Positions 46,960-57,319 of a stretch of 64,000 nt of DNA are shown here, in pieces. The position numbers and the translations under genes are program-made. Position 1 is the first letter of the stretch. Each line of letters opens with the position of its first letter. The DNA comes from Druceiella hillmani. Lineage: Eukaryota; Arthropoda; Insecta; Lepidoptera; Hepialidae. The notes under the pieces are model-generated. The model was given only the letters and a program-made list of their open reading frames with translations, was not told where the DNA came from and searched no databases. The stretch is from NCBI GenBank assembly GCA_039881145.1, contig JAYKKI010000005.1, positions 23,431,501 through 23,495,500 of the forward strand, in the 5' to 3' direction.

Positions 46960-47049
46960 TGGGCGACACATAAAATATCTTAGCCAAATTGTATACTTGG
47001 AACACGCTAGATGGCGATATAGTGCGAAGAGTTCGCACGGGTCAGCTAG
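46960..47049 (+). mobile_element. Helitron 3' end with perfect hairpin
   Basis: A 7-bp perfect stem, gtgcgaa (47022-47028) and ttcgcac (47032-47038), with a 3-base loop. It is followed seven bases later by CTAG (47046-47049) and then T. This is the textbook Helitron 3' terminus. The upstream sequence carries 'gcgccatctatgggcgaca' and 'gctagatggcgatatagtg', paired in inverse. The 5' TC end was not identified. Confidence 0.65.
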
Positions 47050-47470
47050 TAAAAGTAAATTGTTGATTGAATTAGATATAGCTGATAAATTATATACAGG
47101 AGATAAGTGCTATCCTGTGGCCCATATGCTATTGAAACATACTTGGAGTGGATTCTCAGGGTAAAAAACTTCTGTAACAAACACCGTAAACAGGCCAAAA
47201 GATCTCTTACAGCGACTTCCTTATTTCAAAATACTTTATATAATATATTTTTGGAAGTTAGGTGCTATTAGAACAAATGGACCCGCAAAATCCAAAAAAA
47301 ACGGAGATTGACAAGGATACAGCATTCCAATATTGATTTAGATAAAAGGTACAAAGCGACTTTGTCATAGGTTTTAGTTAGTTTAGGTCTTTTTAATAAC
47401 ATAAACTAGGTAAACAATTTTTAATAATATAATTTTTAATAACATAAACTAGCAAAACAGCTCGGAACAA
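47050..47470. other. AT-rich sequence, nothing recognised
   Basis: The end of an 89-codon frame (46895-47164) crosses the Helitron end and is not a gene. Confidence 0.5.
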
Positions 47471-48089
47471 CGAAAAATCGGTCAAGCACGAGTAAAACTC
47501 GCATTAGGAAGGTTCGTTCACATTTATGTATATAAACATTTAACGCCACATAGCATTTATATTAAACTATTTTCATATACTAATTTTTTACAATGTAAAT
47601 ATATTGTCCATTCCTATTGTACACTTCATAGGCGTAAAATCATGACGCATATTTAAAAAAATACCATATCCAGGAAAATCGCTATAATTTTTCTAGTCTT
47701 TGCATGACCTTCTAAAAACCGTATCCGTGTATTTTGATTGAGTATGTTCGAAAATAAGGAAGCGAACATATTTTTGGTTCCATATTATTCAGTATATCAG
47801 TTATAATACCTAACATTATGAAAAAAATGACACTCTTATAACTAACCTCTTCAAGGCGATACCGCGCAGTATTTATGAAATTTTAAAAAAAAATCCAGTA
47901 CTAAATTTGTCTCCTAAAATTTACAAATGAATATTTTTGCTATTGAGATAGTGCGGGTTTAATATGTTTTATTGCAATGCAAAATTTCAAGTCTCTACGT
48001 CAAGCGGTGCTGTGACCGCTGGATGGGCGGGCACGTCAGTGTTCTTAATAAATATTCCATTTTTCCTTTTGAGGTACAGAATCCTAAAA
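47471..48089 (-). repeat. GGGTTCC-type dispersed repeat, full-length diverged copy
   Basis: The minus strand starts 'taggattctgtacctcaaaa' (48089 downward) and ends 'cgaaccttcctaatgcgag' / 'actcgtgcttgaccgat' near 47471. Both ends match the copy at 48663-49430. These ends closely resemble a repeat that I remember as very common in lepidopteran genomes; its class is uncertain. It is noncoding here. Confidence 0.75.
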
Positions 48090-48232
48090 ATAAACTTAAA
48101 CGTGTAGGAAAAAATTGATATATACAAAAATATAATTGACACTTCAGAGTCTGATGGGATAACAGAAGCCAAAAAAAGGAAAAATTTATAAAAAAATTGG
48201 AGGCAAATTAACTCCAATGTGTAGGAAAAAAT

Positions 48233-48253
48233 GTATATATATATATATATATA

Positions 48254-48292
<39 letters not shown>
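48233..48292. repeat. (AT)n microsatellite
   Basis: AT dinucleotides with GT interruptions near 48255-48263. Confidence 0.95.
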
Positions 48293-48294
<2 letters not shown>

Positions 48295-48338
48295 ATACAT
48301 ACAGGTGTAAGAAAAAATGTATATATACAAAAATATAA

Positions 48339-48374
48339 TTATTCTATCAGACACTTGAGTGTCTGATAGAATAA
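48339..48374. repeat. Perfect 17-bp hairpin with 2-base gap
   Basis: Arms 48339-48355 (ttattctatcagacact) and 48358-48374 are perfect inverted copies. The corresponding spot in the first half of the duplication (near 48140) has only part of this, so the hairpin arose or was lost after duplication. Confidence 0.85.
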
Positions 48375-48430
48375 CAGAAGTCAGAAAAAGGAAAATTTTT
48401 TAAAAAAATTGGAGGCAAATTAACTTCCAC

Positions 48431-48662
48431 GCAGTAAGGAAAAATTCTTGTGGAATGATGAAGTGAGCTAACTTTGAGGTGTCCCACCTTTCGCTAAGTA
48501 ATTGTTAGGCTAGGGGTCTAAATTTGATCGAGATGATTCCTCCCCGATAAATCGCTTACAAAAATCCGCTATTGGTTTTTCTTCAGACATTGTACAAGTT
48601 TATTATCTCAGTGAAACTATTGAAAGTACACTATTATTATGCAACTTTACTATTTTATCTTT
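48431..48662. other. AT-rich sequence, nothing recognised
   Basis: No gene or repeat supported. Confidence 0.5.
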
Positions 48663-49430
48663 TTAGGGTTCCATACCGTAAAAAAAGAAGGAATACGTTG
48701 TCCATCTGTCCGTCTATTTGTCAAGACCCTTTTTCTCAGGAAACGCGTGGAGGTATCAAATTGAAATTAATATCAAATACTTAAGTCTATGGTTTTTTGG
48801 AGCTGTAAATAAATCAAGCCTTTATGTCGACGCTATAAAAAACCGTAAAATACGACTATTTATGCCGCATATCTTGACACTCATAAGTAAATCAGTGCCT
48901 ATAGGATACTTCCCGTTGAAATCGTATGAAGTTTGACAAGAAGCAAGGTCTTTACAGCACAAGTAAATGAAAAAGTCCCAAAACCGTAATTTGTAATTAT
49001 ATTTTGAAATTTGCCTAACGTTTTTACGCCTGTGAAAGATATGATAATATATTACCTTGTGTAAAATTAATATTTATAAATAATGTAATAGGAATGCATT
49101 TGAAGGTACGGTATTTATAAGTACAACTAAATGAAACTACGTGACGTAGTATTATTTCTACTTTATTTAAATTTTTATTCCTAGGTTTCATTGTATTACA
49201 TCTTCAGATGGGCAATTAGCAAAGATTACTCCAACTATTGTAATACAATGAAATCGAGGTCGTGGTATAGAATTTAAATACAGTAGAAATAATACTACAT
49301 CACGTAATTTCATTTAGTTGTGAATAACGAATTTCTAAAAAATTAATGCCGAATATATTCAATGTATGTACGGAATATGTGTACGGAACCCTCGTAGCGC
49401 GAGTTCTACTCGTGCTTAACAGGTTTTTTT
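48663..49430 (+). repeat. GGGTTCC-type dispersed repeat, interrupted copy
   Basis: Starts 'agggttccataccgtaaaa', continues 'caagaccctttttctcagg', 'aaacgcgtggaggtatcaa' and 'gccgcatatcttgacactc'. It ends 'acggaaccctcgtagcgcg', then 'agttctactcgtgcttaac' and 'aggtttttttac'. The 3' end can form a small GCGCGAG...CTCGTGC stem. A foldback element (49122-49362) is inserted near the 3' end. A plus frame of 70 codons (48572-48784) overlaps the 5' end and is not a gene. Confidence 0.8.
49122..49362. mobile_element. Foldback element FB, copy 3, nested
   Basis: Diverged arms with 'aatgaaactacgtgacgtag' on the left and 'ctacatcacgtaatttcatt' on the right, plus the long right end finishing 'gaatatattcaa'. 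It is inserted into the GGGTTCC-type repeat, so it is younger than that copy. Flanking target duplications are not clean: 'tatttataag' against 'tgtatgtacg' is only a weak match. Confidence 0.75.
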
Positions 49431-49899
49431 ACTAAATTTTAATTTTAACATACTTGCTCTACTATAATGATTCTCAAATCTTAAACACCTAAGAAATTTA
49501 AAGACCGAATTATTTTAGGTTTTTAATCACTATAATTCTAGAAATCATATAAATTCTACTGCACTTTCAGCCTTATAGTTGTTCTCATTGTAAATGACGT
49601 TCACCAGGGATAGGTGAGATCATCTTAAAATTTCATGTTTCTGTATGAATCAAGATATAAAACCATAATAAATGAGTAATAGGACGGTGGAGTCCACTTG
49701 TACTTGTATTTGAATGACTGTAGTACTATGCATTTAGTTGATAGAGGCCAATACAGATGCTGAAATAAACCAAAAGTATAACAATTTTGAATCGGAACTG
49801 CAGTACCAAAAAATTACGAACAACAATCGAAACATTCCACTCGCTCAAGAGCGATGAACAAATAACTCGCTCGTTGAACAATCTCGAATGTCAATTACT
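49431..49899. other. AT-rich sequence, nothing recognised
   Basis: No gene or repeat supported. Confidence 0.5.
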
Positions 49900-50105
49900 T
49901 GCCTAATAAGTCATCTCCGCCCGGCGCCGCTTCCGCCGCCCGCCCGCGCTCCAATTCAAATTTCTTTCGCAATGTTATAATCCCGCCGCCCAAATTGCAG
50001 AGCGCGGGGCGGGAGTAATGCCGGCATCATTCAAATGAAAATTACTTGCCAGAGCGGGCGGGGCGCTGCCGCTTCATGTATATGTTGGGGCGGCTGCTCA
50101 GAAAC
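49900..50105. promoter_or_regulatory. GC-rich island, candidate conserved noncoding element or promoter
   Basis: A sharp GC-rich block with CGCCGC, CCGCCGCCC and GGGCGGGG runs. The phrases 'attcaaatttctttcgcaat' and 'attcaaatgaaaattacttg' alternate with the GC runs. No long open frame. It could be a promoter of an unannotated noncoding transcript or an enhancer. Confidence 0.4.
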
Positions 50106-50515
50106 AGAATCCTATTTGAAATTTCACATTTTATTCAGATATAAATTACATACTTGCGCATGAGATATATCGCCTAAGTAACGGTAGCACAGTGCCTAAC
50201 CGGTAAGCAAAAATGAGCCAAAACTGATGAGCGAGCAAAATGTCAGCAAAATCAATTAAAATAAAGAGCTGAAAAAATTTAAACCCAACTACGGATGAAA
50301 TTATCCGCTGCCTAAAAATCTATAAACGAGCGTCTATTTCTATTTCATATTATAATTACAATTTGGTAACTAACTAAGCTACAATCAACATATTAACAAA
50401 AGACAGAATTAATTTGAACCGAATTGTCACGCTTATGACTGTGACGTCAATTACTAAATACCAAAATTCAAATATGTTGATAAGAACCAAACTTTAGTTA
50501 AAAAATTGTATTTAT
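50106..50515. other. AT-rich sequence with a trace of R1-like sequence
   Basis: At 50264-50295 'gagctgaaaaaatttaaacc' and 'caactacggatgaaa' resemble the outer end of the R1 repeat in inverse orientation. No gene. Confidence 0.35.
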
Positions 50516-50672
50516 TATTGAATATATTTGGCGTTAATTTTGTGGAAATTCATTATTCACAATTAAATAAAACTACGTGATGTAGTATTATTTCTACTTT
50601 CTTTAATTTCTTTACCACAACCTAGGTTTCGTTGTATTACAACATCTTCAGGTGGACTATTAGCAAAGATTG
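50516..50672. mobile_element. Foldback element FB, copy 4 (single arm)
   Basis: Starts with the long-end signature 'ttgaatatatttggcgttaa' and runs through the full arm ('ctacgtgatgtagtattatt', 'ctaggtttcgttgtattaca', 'acatcttcaggtgga'), then stops. The opposite arm is absent nearby. A matching right arm lies at 54743-54886. Confidence 0.85.
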
Positions 50673-50929
50673 GGCTATTGGAATCTTATTACAATACGAA
50701 AAAAGGACTCCAAAAATATTTTCGAATGTTTCTCAAAAGTTAACAACTACATTATGAAATAACCTATATTATGATATTTATCATTTTATAGAAATTACAA
50801 AGAAAATATTTGAATGCTTTTTCTAGAAATAAGTATCTTATAAATATTTGTGTATTTTTTCATAGTGGCTATTCACGTTTCACATAGCGAATTCCATTCC
50901 ACGAGAACCTTACTTTCCTTTATCTATAA
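50673..50929. other. AT-rich sequence before the Helitron
   Basis: No gene or repeat supported. Confidence 0.5.
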
Positions 50930-51321
50930 CTAGCGACCCGGCCCGGCTTCGCACATTTAGGTGATGGAAAGGAAATTTCTCAGATGTATGAATTTTTTCC
51001 GACTTAATCTGTATTTATAGCCATAGATAGACCAATTTACACAAAACCTATATCAATTATATACCTTTGGGGTAGCATTAAATATCTACGTCCGAATCAT
51101 TTGTCTGGCGTAATGCAGTAATAAATGTATCTATCGGACTGCTACGTAGAGTTTGTAAGTTAGATGAAAACACAGCTGATATCAAGTTTTTTCCGACTTT
51201 CTTTATCCATAAAACAACGTAATTATTACTAACTGCTAACTACAAATTTTAGTGAAGTGTATTATAATACGAATTATAAACTAATTATTCCAAGAGAATT
51301 AACAACCAGAAAACAACAAAC

Positions 51322-51520
51322 CTAAAGTATTTCTTTATATACAACATTTATTACTTCCACCGGATTAGGAGCAAAAACAAACGTATTGTGTTTTGATGTA
51401 AAACCTAATAGGGCAACGTACAATTGGCCGGGTGAAAAATATTGGAAGCTGAGATAATTTCCAGCAACGTTCGAAGCCTGGTCCTGTGCTTTATTTATTG
51501 TCATTCCAAATGCTAACCGC
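51322..51520 (-). pseudogene. Helitron PIF1-like helicase, C-terminal relic
   Basis: A 60-codon open frame (51322-51504) begins MTINKAQDQASNVAG, continues YFSPGQLYVALLGF, and ends PVEVINVVYKEIL with a stop. Intact Helitron helicases carry a T-I-N-K-A/S-Q-G-Q motif, then an S-x-G-Q-L-Y-V-A-x-S-R motif and finally an N-V-V-Y-x-E-V/I-L tail. Here Gly of QGQ is replaced by Asp and the S-R after VA is lost. Just upstream the frame reads RLAFG and then meets a TAG. It is therefore broken, and only the last tenth or less of the original protein remains. Its reading direction agrees with the Helitron ends. Confidence 0.85.
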
Positions 51521-51850
51521 TAGACAATACTGTCATACAAAATAAACCAACAAGCGACCTCCGATATTCGAACTATTTACACAGCCCACACTAGTCAAGT
51601 CTCAGGCCATACCAGATTTACCCAGCCCATACCAGTCCCTTACTTATTGTCATTCCAAATGCTATACGCTGGACAATACTGCCGTACAAAATAAACCGAC
51701 GTGCGACCTCCGATATTCGAACTATTTACACAGCCCACAACAGTCAAGTCTCAGCCTGTAACAGATTTACGCAGCCCATCCCTTATTTATTGTCATTCCA
51801 AATGCTAGCTGCTAAAAAAAAGGCAGACAATACTGTCAAATAAAACAAAT
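51491..51850. repeat. 143-149-bp tandem repeat inside the Helitron
   Basis: Units start at 'ttattgtcattccaaatgct' at 51495, 51644 and 51787. The first two also share 'gcgacctccgatattcgaac' and 'tatttacacagcccaca'; the third is partial. Each unit on the minus strand encodes a remnant such as RIAFGMTI, so the duplication copied part of the helicase gene. Confidence 0.9.
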
Positions 51851-52088
51851 AACGAATTATGCTGCTCATACCTGTCAAGCTTTCAGACATTATAATTGTT
51901 TCGACTTGCTTGACAATGTTTTCATAGTTCGCCCAAATTACAGAAAAACTTCATAAATTACACACCTAAACCTTAATGAATCGCTCTATCTACTAGTGAA
52001 AACCGCATGAAAATCTGTGCGGTAGTTTTGAGATTATCGCATTCAGATAGACAGACAGACGGAGACTTTGTTGTATACTACGTAGTGA

Positions 52089-52259
52089 TTACCAGAATGT
52101 TTCAATTTTTGTTTTTATTATTTCTTATATCAACCTTCTAGTTCGAAATTTCCAACTTTAACATGGTTGTAATTTTAAAATAATTATAATCATGAAAATC
52201 ATGGTACGAATTTATATTTTTGAATTACAGATTCCTGACTTAAACTTATAAGTTTAAAT
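52089..52259. other. AT-rich sequence, nothing recognised
   Basis: Short spacer between the Helitron and the next island. Confidence 0.5.
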
Positions 52260-52720
52260 AACAAATTACCACTTTTTCACCCGAAGGCATTTTTAATAAA
52301 GTCAGATTATACGTCCTCAGATGATACTTGGCAGCAGGTGGTGTCGTTTGCCGGCGTCCGTTTGTTTGATTTAGTTAAATAAATCCACCTTTATATGATT
52401 ATCCACCACATATAAAAGAAACGTTTCCATCTTTCTCTTACGATAACTGACATTTCCAGTCTCCCAGAGGAGAATCCCTTGGTGTCGCTATCCCTGTAAA
52501 TAATATCACGGAAATAAACGGTCCTCAGGGAGCACCATGACTGACACCTTAAGCCCCTTCTGTGCTTTCCATTTGCATAATGTTAGAGATCACCATTAGC
52601 CATATCCTATAGCTACTGGCATGATAAGCTGACAGATAATAATCGTTAATTCCTTTTCCGTAATTTCCGGAGGGTTGGCCGCTAGAGGGACAGAACACAG
52701 GGATATAGTGGGAGGAAACT
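52260..52720. promoter_or_regulatory. Extended balanced-composition island, candidate conserved noncoding element
   Basis: About 460 bases that are noticeably less AT-rich than their flanks and lack any long frame. It includes 'ttggcagcaggtggtgtcg', 'cccagaggagaatcccttgg', 'atgttagagatcaccattag' and 'gttggccgctagaggg'. E-box-type (caggtg) and TAATC/ATTAG cores are present. It looks like an enhancer-type conserved element; this is inference from composition. Confidence 0.4.
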
Positions 52721-52805
52721 ATATTATTATTGATTAAATGGTAAATTTACCTGCAATGTAAATTTTGTAGATGAATAAATATAATAAATTATATTTTTAA
52801 ATTAA

Positions 52806-52827
52806 TTATATATATATATATATATAA
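52806..52827. repeat. Short (AT)n microsatellite
   Basis: Eleven AT dinucleotides. Confidence 0.9.
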
Positions 52828-53495
52828 TCTTAGCTCAGGGTCCGCACAAGTCTTGCGTAATTAATACTATAAAAAAGTAAGAAACAATCAGATATTTCCA
52901 TGGCTTCATATGGAATATTTTATTCCGTCTTCCTTTTATTTTTAATTGATTTTTCTAATGTGTCCAATGCATTCTTCCACGCACACTCACTTCATTCGTT
53001 ATATATAGTCATATTGTTTTCAAACGCTTTGGAAACTATAAAAAAACTCAGGAAAATTTTGAAAGACTTACATATTTTTGGTAAAAATTATATGTTTCAG
53101 CAATTGCATTTAATACAGATAAATATAACAAATTGAAACACACATTTATGTGTATATTTTTATTCGCTTTCCACAAAGTTTAGATTCTACAATAATAATA
53201 TCGTTCAATGTTACAGGATATCATGTTTTACAAGAGCAAATTATGTCATGAATTGTAAAGAATAGAAACTTAACAAGTCCGAGAAAAAATGAATCGAGAA
53301 GAAAACGTCTCTTATACGAGAAAGAGTTGAATTGTTTTTTTATACGCACTCAATCATTTAACTAAACCTAATGTTACATAGATACCTTATACTCTTATAA
53401 AAAAAATATAGTTCCAGGCAGCACTCGCACGCGGGTTATAAAGAAAAAGCTGGAAAATCAAGGAAAATGAGGACATTAACTGATAACTTTAAGGG
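52828..53495. other. AT-rich sequence, no gene seen
   Basis: A 78-codon plus frame (52900-53136) starts with a hydrophobic segment (IFYSVFLLFLIDF) resembling a signal peptide, but nothing else supports it. Confidence 0.45.
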
Positions 53496-53880
53496 AAAAA
53501 AACTGTAAAGCACGAGTGGACCCCACACTACGAGGGCTTCGTACACATTTATTTTAATTTTAGATTTTAATTTTTAGAACGAAAATATATTACCTACTAT
53601 ATTTTCACAAGCAAATATTTAAAAATATTTTTTTTATGATATAACTACAAATTAACGATTTCGCATCTATTTCTTTACTTGTGTTGTAAAACCTTGGTTT
53701 TTGCTAAATTTTATGATTCTAGGTCAACGGAAAGTACCCTACTGGTTTGATTTATTTGCGAGTGTTAAAATATGGGGCATAAGTGGCCGTATTTTTAGGA
53801 TTATTTTTGATTGAGTTGTCTTAGAAACTTGTTTTTACATCTCCATCTTTCTTTTTCCTTTTGAAGTACGGAGCCCTAAA
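53496..53880 (-). repeat. GGGTTCC-type dispersed repeat, internally deleted copy
   Basis: The minus strand begins 'agggctccgtacttcaaaag' (53880 downward) and ends 'cgaagccctcgtagtgtgg' / 'ccactcgtgctttacagtt' at about 53496. It has both ends but is shorter than the other copies. Confidence 0.75.
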
Positions 53881-54065
53881 ATCGCAATTATCTTATCTTT
53901 CAAGGGGTACTTTTAGAGCTCTAATTATGTTTATATAAAATAACCTGGATCTGACTTCGTGAAAACTCCAAATAATCTAGCCATATTTTGATCTCCCCGC
54001 ACTAATTAAGATTAAAATGAACCGACCAAATCACGGACGTCGCACTATGTGAATAAAATTAGGAT
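53881..54065. other. AT-rich sequence, nothing recognised
   Basis: No gene or repeat supported. Confidence 0.5.
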
Positions 54066-54425
54066 CATAATCATTCTGTTCCTCATTTTATACATCTTAA
54101 GTGCATAGTTATAAATATTGTAACTATATCCGTAACTAACAAAACATTTTGTTCCTCATTTTATACATGTTAAGTGTATAGTTTTAAATATTGGAACTAT
54201 ATCCGGAAACATTTTTTTCCTCATTTTTTACATCTTAAGTGCATAGCTTTTAATATTGGAACTATATCCGTAACAGACGAAACATTTGTTCCTCATTTTA
54301 TACATTTTAAGTGCGTAGTTTTAAATATTGAAATTATATCCGTAACAAACGAAACATTTGTTCCTCATTTTATACATCTTAAGTGCGAAGTTTTAAATAT
54401 TCGAACTATATCCGTAACTAGCGAA
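54066..54425. repeat. About 72-bp tandem array, five units
   Basis: The phrase 'cctcattttatacatcttaa' starts at 54081, 54154, 54219, 54291 and 54363, so steps are 73, 65, 72 and 72. A plus-strand frame (54174-54434) stays open because the last steps are divisible by three. It repeats a 24-residue unit (ETFVPHFIHLKC and NIGTISVT phrases). I consider it a by-product of the repeat. Confidence 0.93.
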
Positions 54426-54742
54426 GCAATTTAAAAAAACTTTGTTTAATGAAGTGTGATCAATACTCTAATACAAAGCTATTGCACACCTGACATTGTG
54501 TCAAAGACTATCCAAATTATTAAACAAGTAGAGAACACCAAACCACAACATCCGGATTTAGGTGAAATTTTGTCTTGTCGGAAGTTCATATCACCGACCT
54601 TTGATGGCTTCTGTAAACCACAAAGAAAAAAGTTAAGAAGTCTGTATCTAACAACAGAAAACAATTTTATCAATTGTAGTCGTTATTGTCAGTAGTATGA
54701 ATTCCAACTCCTAGTGTTTGATTATCTATTATCATTGCTTTA
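54426..54742. other. Sequence with overlapping short frames, no gene assigned
   Basis: Opposing frames at 54456-54695 (plus) and 54479-54673 (minus) cover a region with slightly higher GC. Neither has a recognisable motif. Confidence 0.4.
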
Positions 54743-54886
54743 TCTTTGCTAATACCACCTGAAGATGTTGTAATACAACGAAAGGTCGTGGTAAAGAAAT
54801 TAAAGAAAGTATATATAATACTATCACGTAGTTTCATTTAATTGTGAACAATGAATTTCTACAAAACCAACGCTAAATATATTCAA
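54743..54886. mobile_element. Foldback element FB, copy 5 (single right arm)
   Basis: Begins 'ttgctaataccacctgaaga', runs 'gttgtaatacaacgaaagg', 'taaagaaattaaagaaagta' and 'ctatcacgtagtttcattta', then the long-end signature finishing 'cgctaaatatattcaa'. A short deletion removes 'acctaggt'. It may pair with copy 4 at 50516-50672. Confidence 0.8.
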
Positions 54887-57314
54887 TATTGCTTTATTTT
54901 GCAATAATATATTCCTGCTACATGACAACGTATCTTCATTATACTGCTATTCCATAAAAAACATGGGAATAACATTTAATTCGTAAGTAGATGCAAACTA
55001 AGTTTAAATTTAATTTTTTAGATATTTATTTTTGACTTATTTCGAATTATCTATAAGGCAAGTGTATAATAACGATAATGAGATTACAATATCTAGTTGT
55101 TCTTGTCTCGCTTGTACTGTAATAAAGCCACACTGAACTCTATCCCTTTATTATAGATGTCCCTCATTATCCATGGAGAATAAACTAATCTGACTTGAAT
55201 TACAGCAATGCTATCCCATTCGCAATTATATTGTACTCACCTACCTATACGTGATATAAACATAAAAGTTCCGTAAGAATAACTATCTTATTTTTATTCA
55301 AACTCTCTTTCTTCAGTGATATTATTTTATACATGAGTGTGTCTGTAAAGGTATACGTGAGCCCTACTGGAACCACTATTCTTATTTATGTTGTAAGGGT
55401 ATAATCGTGTTACCTATATTTGCTATACACTTCATCTAGAATTTCACCAGGAAAGAAGCAGCAATATTTACGCTCAATATGCTTTCCAAACGTCATCTTC
55501 AATAAGGCAAGTCGCATATGCAGAGTTTCAATTATATCTGATTCGCATCACAAGCTGTGCCAACGCGACGCCATTCGTGTGGAATTCGGTATAAAAAATG
55601 TTATTAATATATTTTTTCTTTTTTTTCTCTCAAAATTCTATGAGCATAAAGTTTACTAAAAAGGCTAGTAGATGGCGTTGGCAGTACCAATATCGTAATA
55701 TTCATTAAGCTATTTTTTTATATGTGTAATATTAATAAAAAAATATCCTATATGTTGCTCGTGGGTATAAATTATTACCATACCAAATTTCATCGTAATC
55801 AATACGGTAGATTTCGCGTGATTGAAGAACAAATTAACACAAAGACAGATAAACAAAAACTAAAAAACAACTTTTCAATCACTCTTTAAAACATTTTCCA
55901 TTTACATAATTCATTTTGTTACAATTTTATTACATATATGATAGATACCTTTAATTTTTACCCCTGTGTGCGCCGTAGAACTTTGTATGTTTGAACAATT
56001 ATCCTATAAATTTGTTTTAAACGTTTTACATTTAATAATATAAGAAGCATAACTTTTCAATAGTATAATATGTAACAATATTAATGAATGTAAAGTGATA
56101 AAATTGCACTACAAGTGAGTTTAACTGGTGATACTCCAAAAACTTAAGAAAAAATAATGTAAACGTGTGCATCCCGTAGTATGGAATCTGGTGGCACCTA
56201 TATCTCCATATTCCAAAATTGGCTGCCATCTTATAGCTGCTAAAGTAACAACGGATGCTGTCCAAGTATATATGTATATACCTGGAAACGAATACCAAAA
56301 AAGAATGCTATTCATCTGTGCCTAAAATAGTTACTTAGCTACTGCTACAGATTTCAGTTACTCGCCATTGTTTATAAAAAAATTACTCGATAAACAAAAG
56401 AAGGCAAATATTCGCCCCGTTATTATTATTACCATAATATAACACAATTTCAAGCCGAGTAACCAGAAACCTGAACGACAATTGGTAATTAAGTCGTCTG
56501 TCTTGACAATGGAAATTCTCCAAACAAATCAAATTAGGGTTGACACGCCAAAAATAAATAAAATTTTTTAGGGTTCAATTTTCGCACGTCTTTTACATTA
56601 CAGTAGAATATTTCAAAGTATATTTAATAAATATAATAAAATATATCAAAACATTTTTCAGTCTAACCTTTGGTATTTCATGTTGCTTAATTGTTTATAT
56701 ACTTGCTCTATAATGTGAAGCATAACCAAGAGTTAAGTAAAACGGAAGTCCAAATTTTTTTATAAAGTTTTATAATTGACATTACGTACAATTATTGGTA
56801 ACACAGGCCAGAACTAGAAATCAATTTAGCTTTTAAAAAGCAAAACTTCCAAGCGTTAATCCTGTATGAAACATCGGTTAATTGAGCAATTGTGATAGTT
56901 CGAAGTATATGTTCGAAGGTTATAGTTAGACTAATTCAATTGTATAATTTTTCCAGTATATTATAGATTTTGCAAGTGTGAATGCGATTCCTTGGTCGCA
57001 ATAATTAACGTAGTAAACGTTATTAAATATATATTAATATCCATTATGTATTTATTTATTTTATTCAAATATTATACAACCACCATTGAAAATGTAGTAG
57101 ATACCCAAGCACTTAAACATACTTCAAAATAATCTAAAAATTATAGAGTATTTATATGTCCATACTTACCTGATTATTAAACAGTTTTAAAGAGGAATTT
57201 TAAATAAAAAGACGATGATTTGTTTTTCTGAGTTATTTTTAACGTCAAAACTGACGCTATTTTTAACGCTCGGAGACAGAAGGAGTTTTTTTTTCAATTT
57301 TACTCTAAAAAATA
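54887..57314. other. AT-rich sequence, no supported gene
   Basis: A plus frame at 55420-55659 and minus frames at 56032-56315 have no recognisable domain. At 55780-55860 the sequence 'ccaaatttcatcgtaatcaa' and 'gaacaaattaacacaaagac' looks like the tail of an old dispersed repeat. A YY1-like 'ggctgccatcttatag' lies at 56221-56236. Confidence 0.45.
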
Positions 57315-57319
57315 TTCAT

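Larger units (their letters stand above)
48104..48430. repeat. Direct duplication flanking an (AT)n tract
   Basis: About 120 bases at 48104-48223 recur at 48305-48430 (offset about 201). Shared phrases are 'atatacaaaaatataatt', 'gggataacagaagcc' (variant 'gaataacagaagtc') and 'aattggaggcaaattaact'. An AT microsatellite (48233-48292) separates the two. Confidence 0.85.
50930..52088 (-). mobile_element. Helitron with helicase relic, 1159 bp
   Basis: On the minus strand the 5' end reads A|TCACTACGTAGTATACAAC and the 3' end reads GCCGGGCCGGGTCGCTAG|T. That gives 5' TC, 3' CTAG, insertion between A and T and no target duplication. The 5' region (gtctgtctgtctatctg, then accgcacagattttcatgcg) looks like 5' ends of lepidopteran Helitrons. 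A decayed PIF1-type helicase C-terminus lies at 51322-51520. Inside, a 143-149-bp segment including the helicase motif is tandemly triplicated (51491-51850). Most of the Rep/helicase gene is missing, so the copy is non-autonomous. Confidence 0.8.

Noticed and set aside
46895..47164. 89-codon plus frame
   Set aside because: It crosses the Helitron 3' end, so it is a composite of unrelated sequence.
52900..53136. Plus frame with a hydrophobic N-terminus
   Set aside because: A hydrophobic start is expected by chance in T-rich DNA; nothing else supports it.
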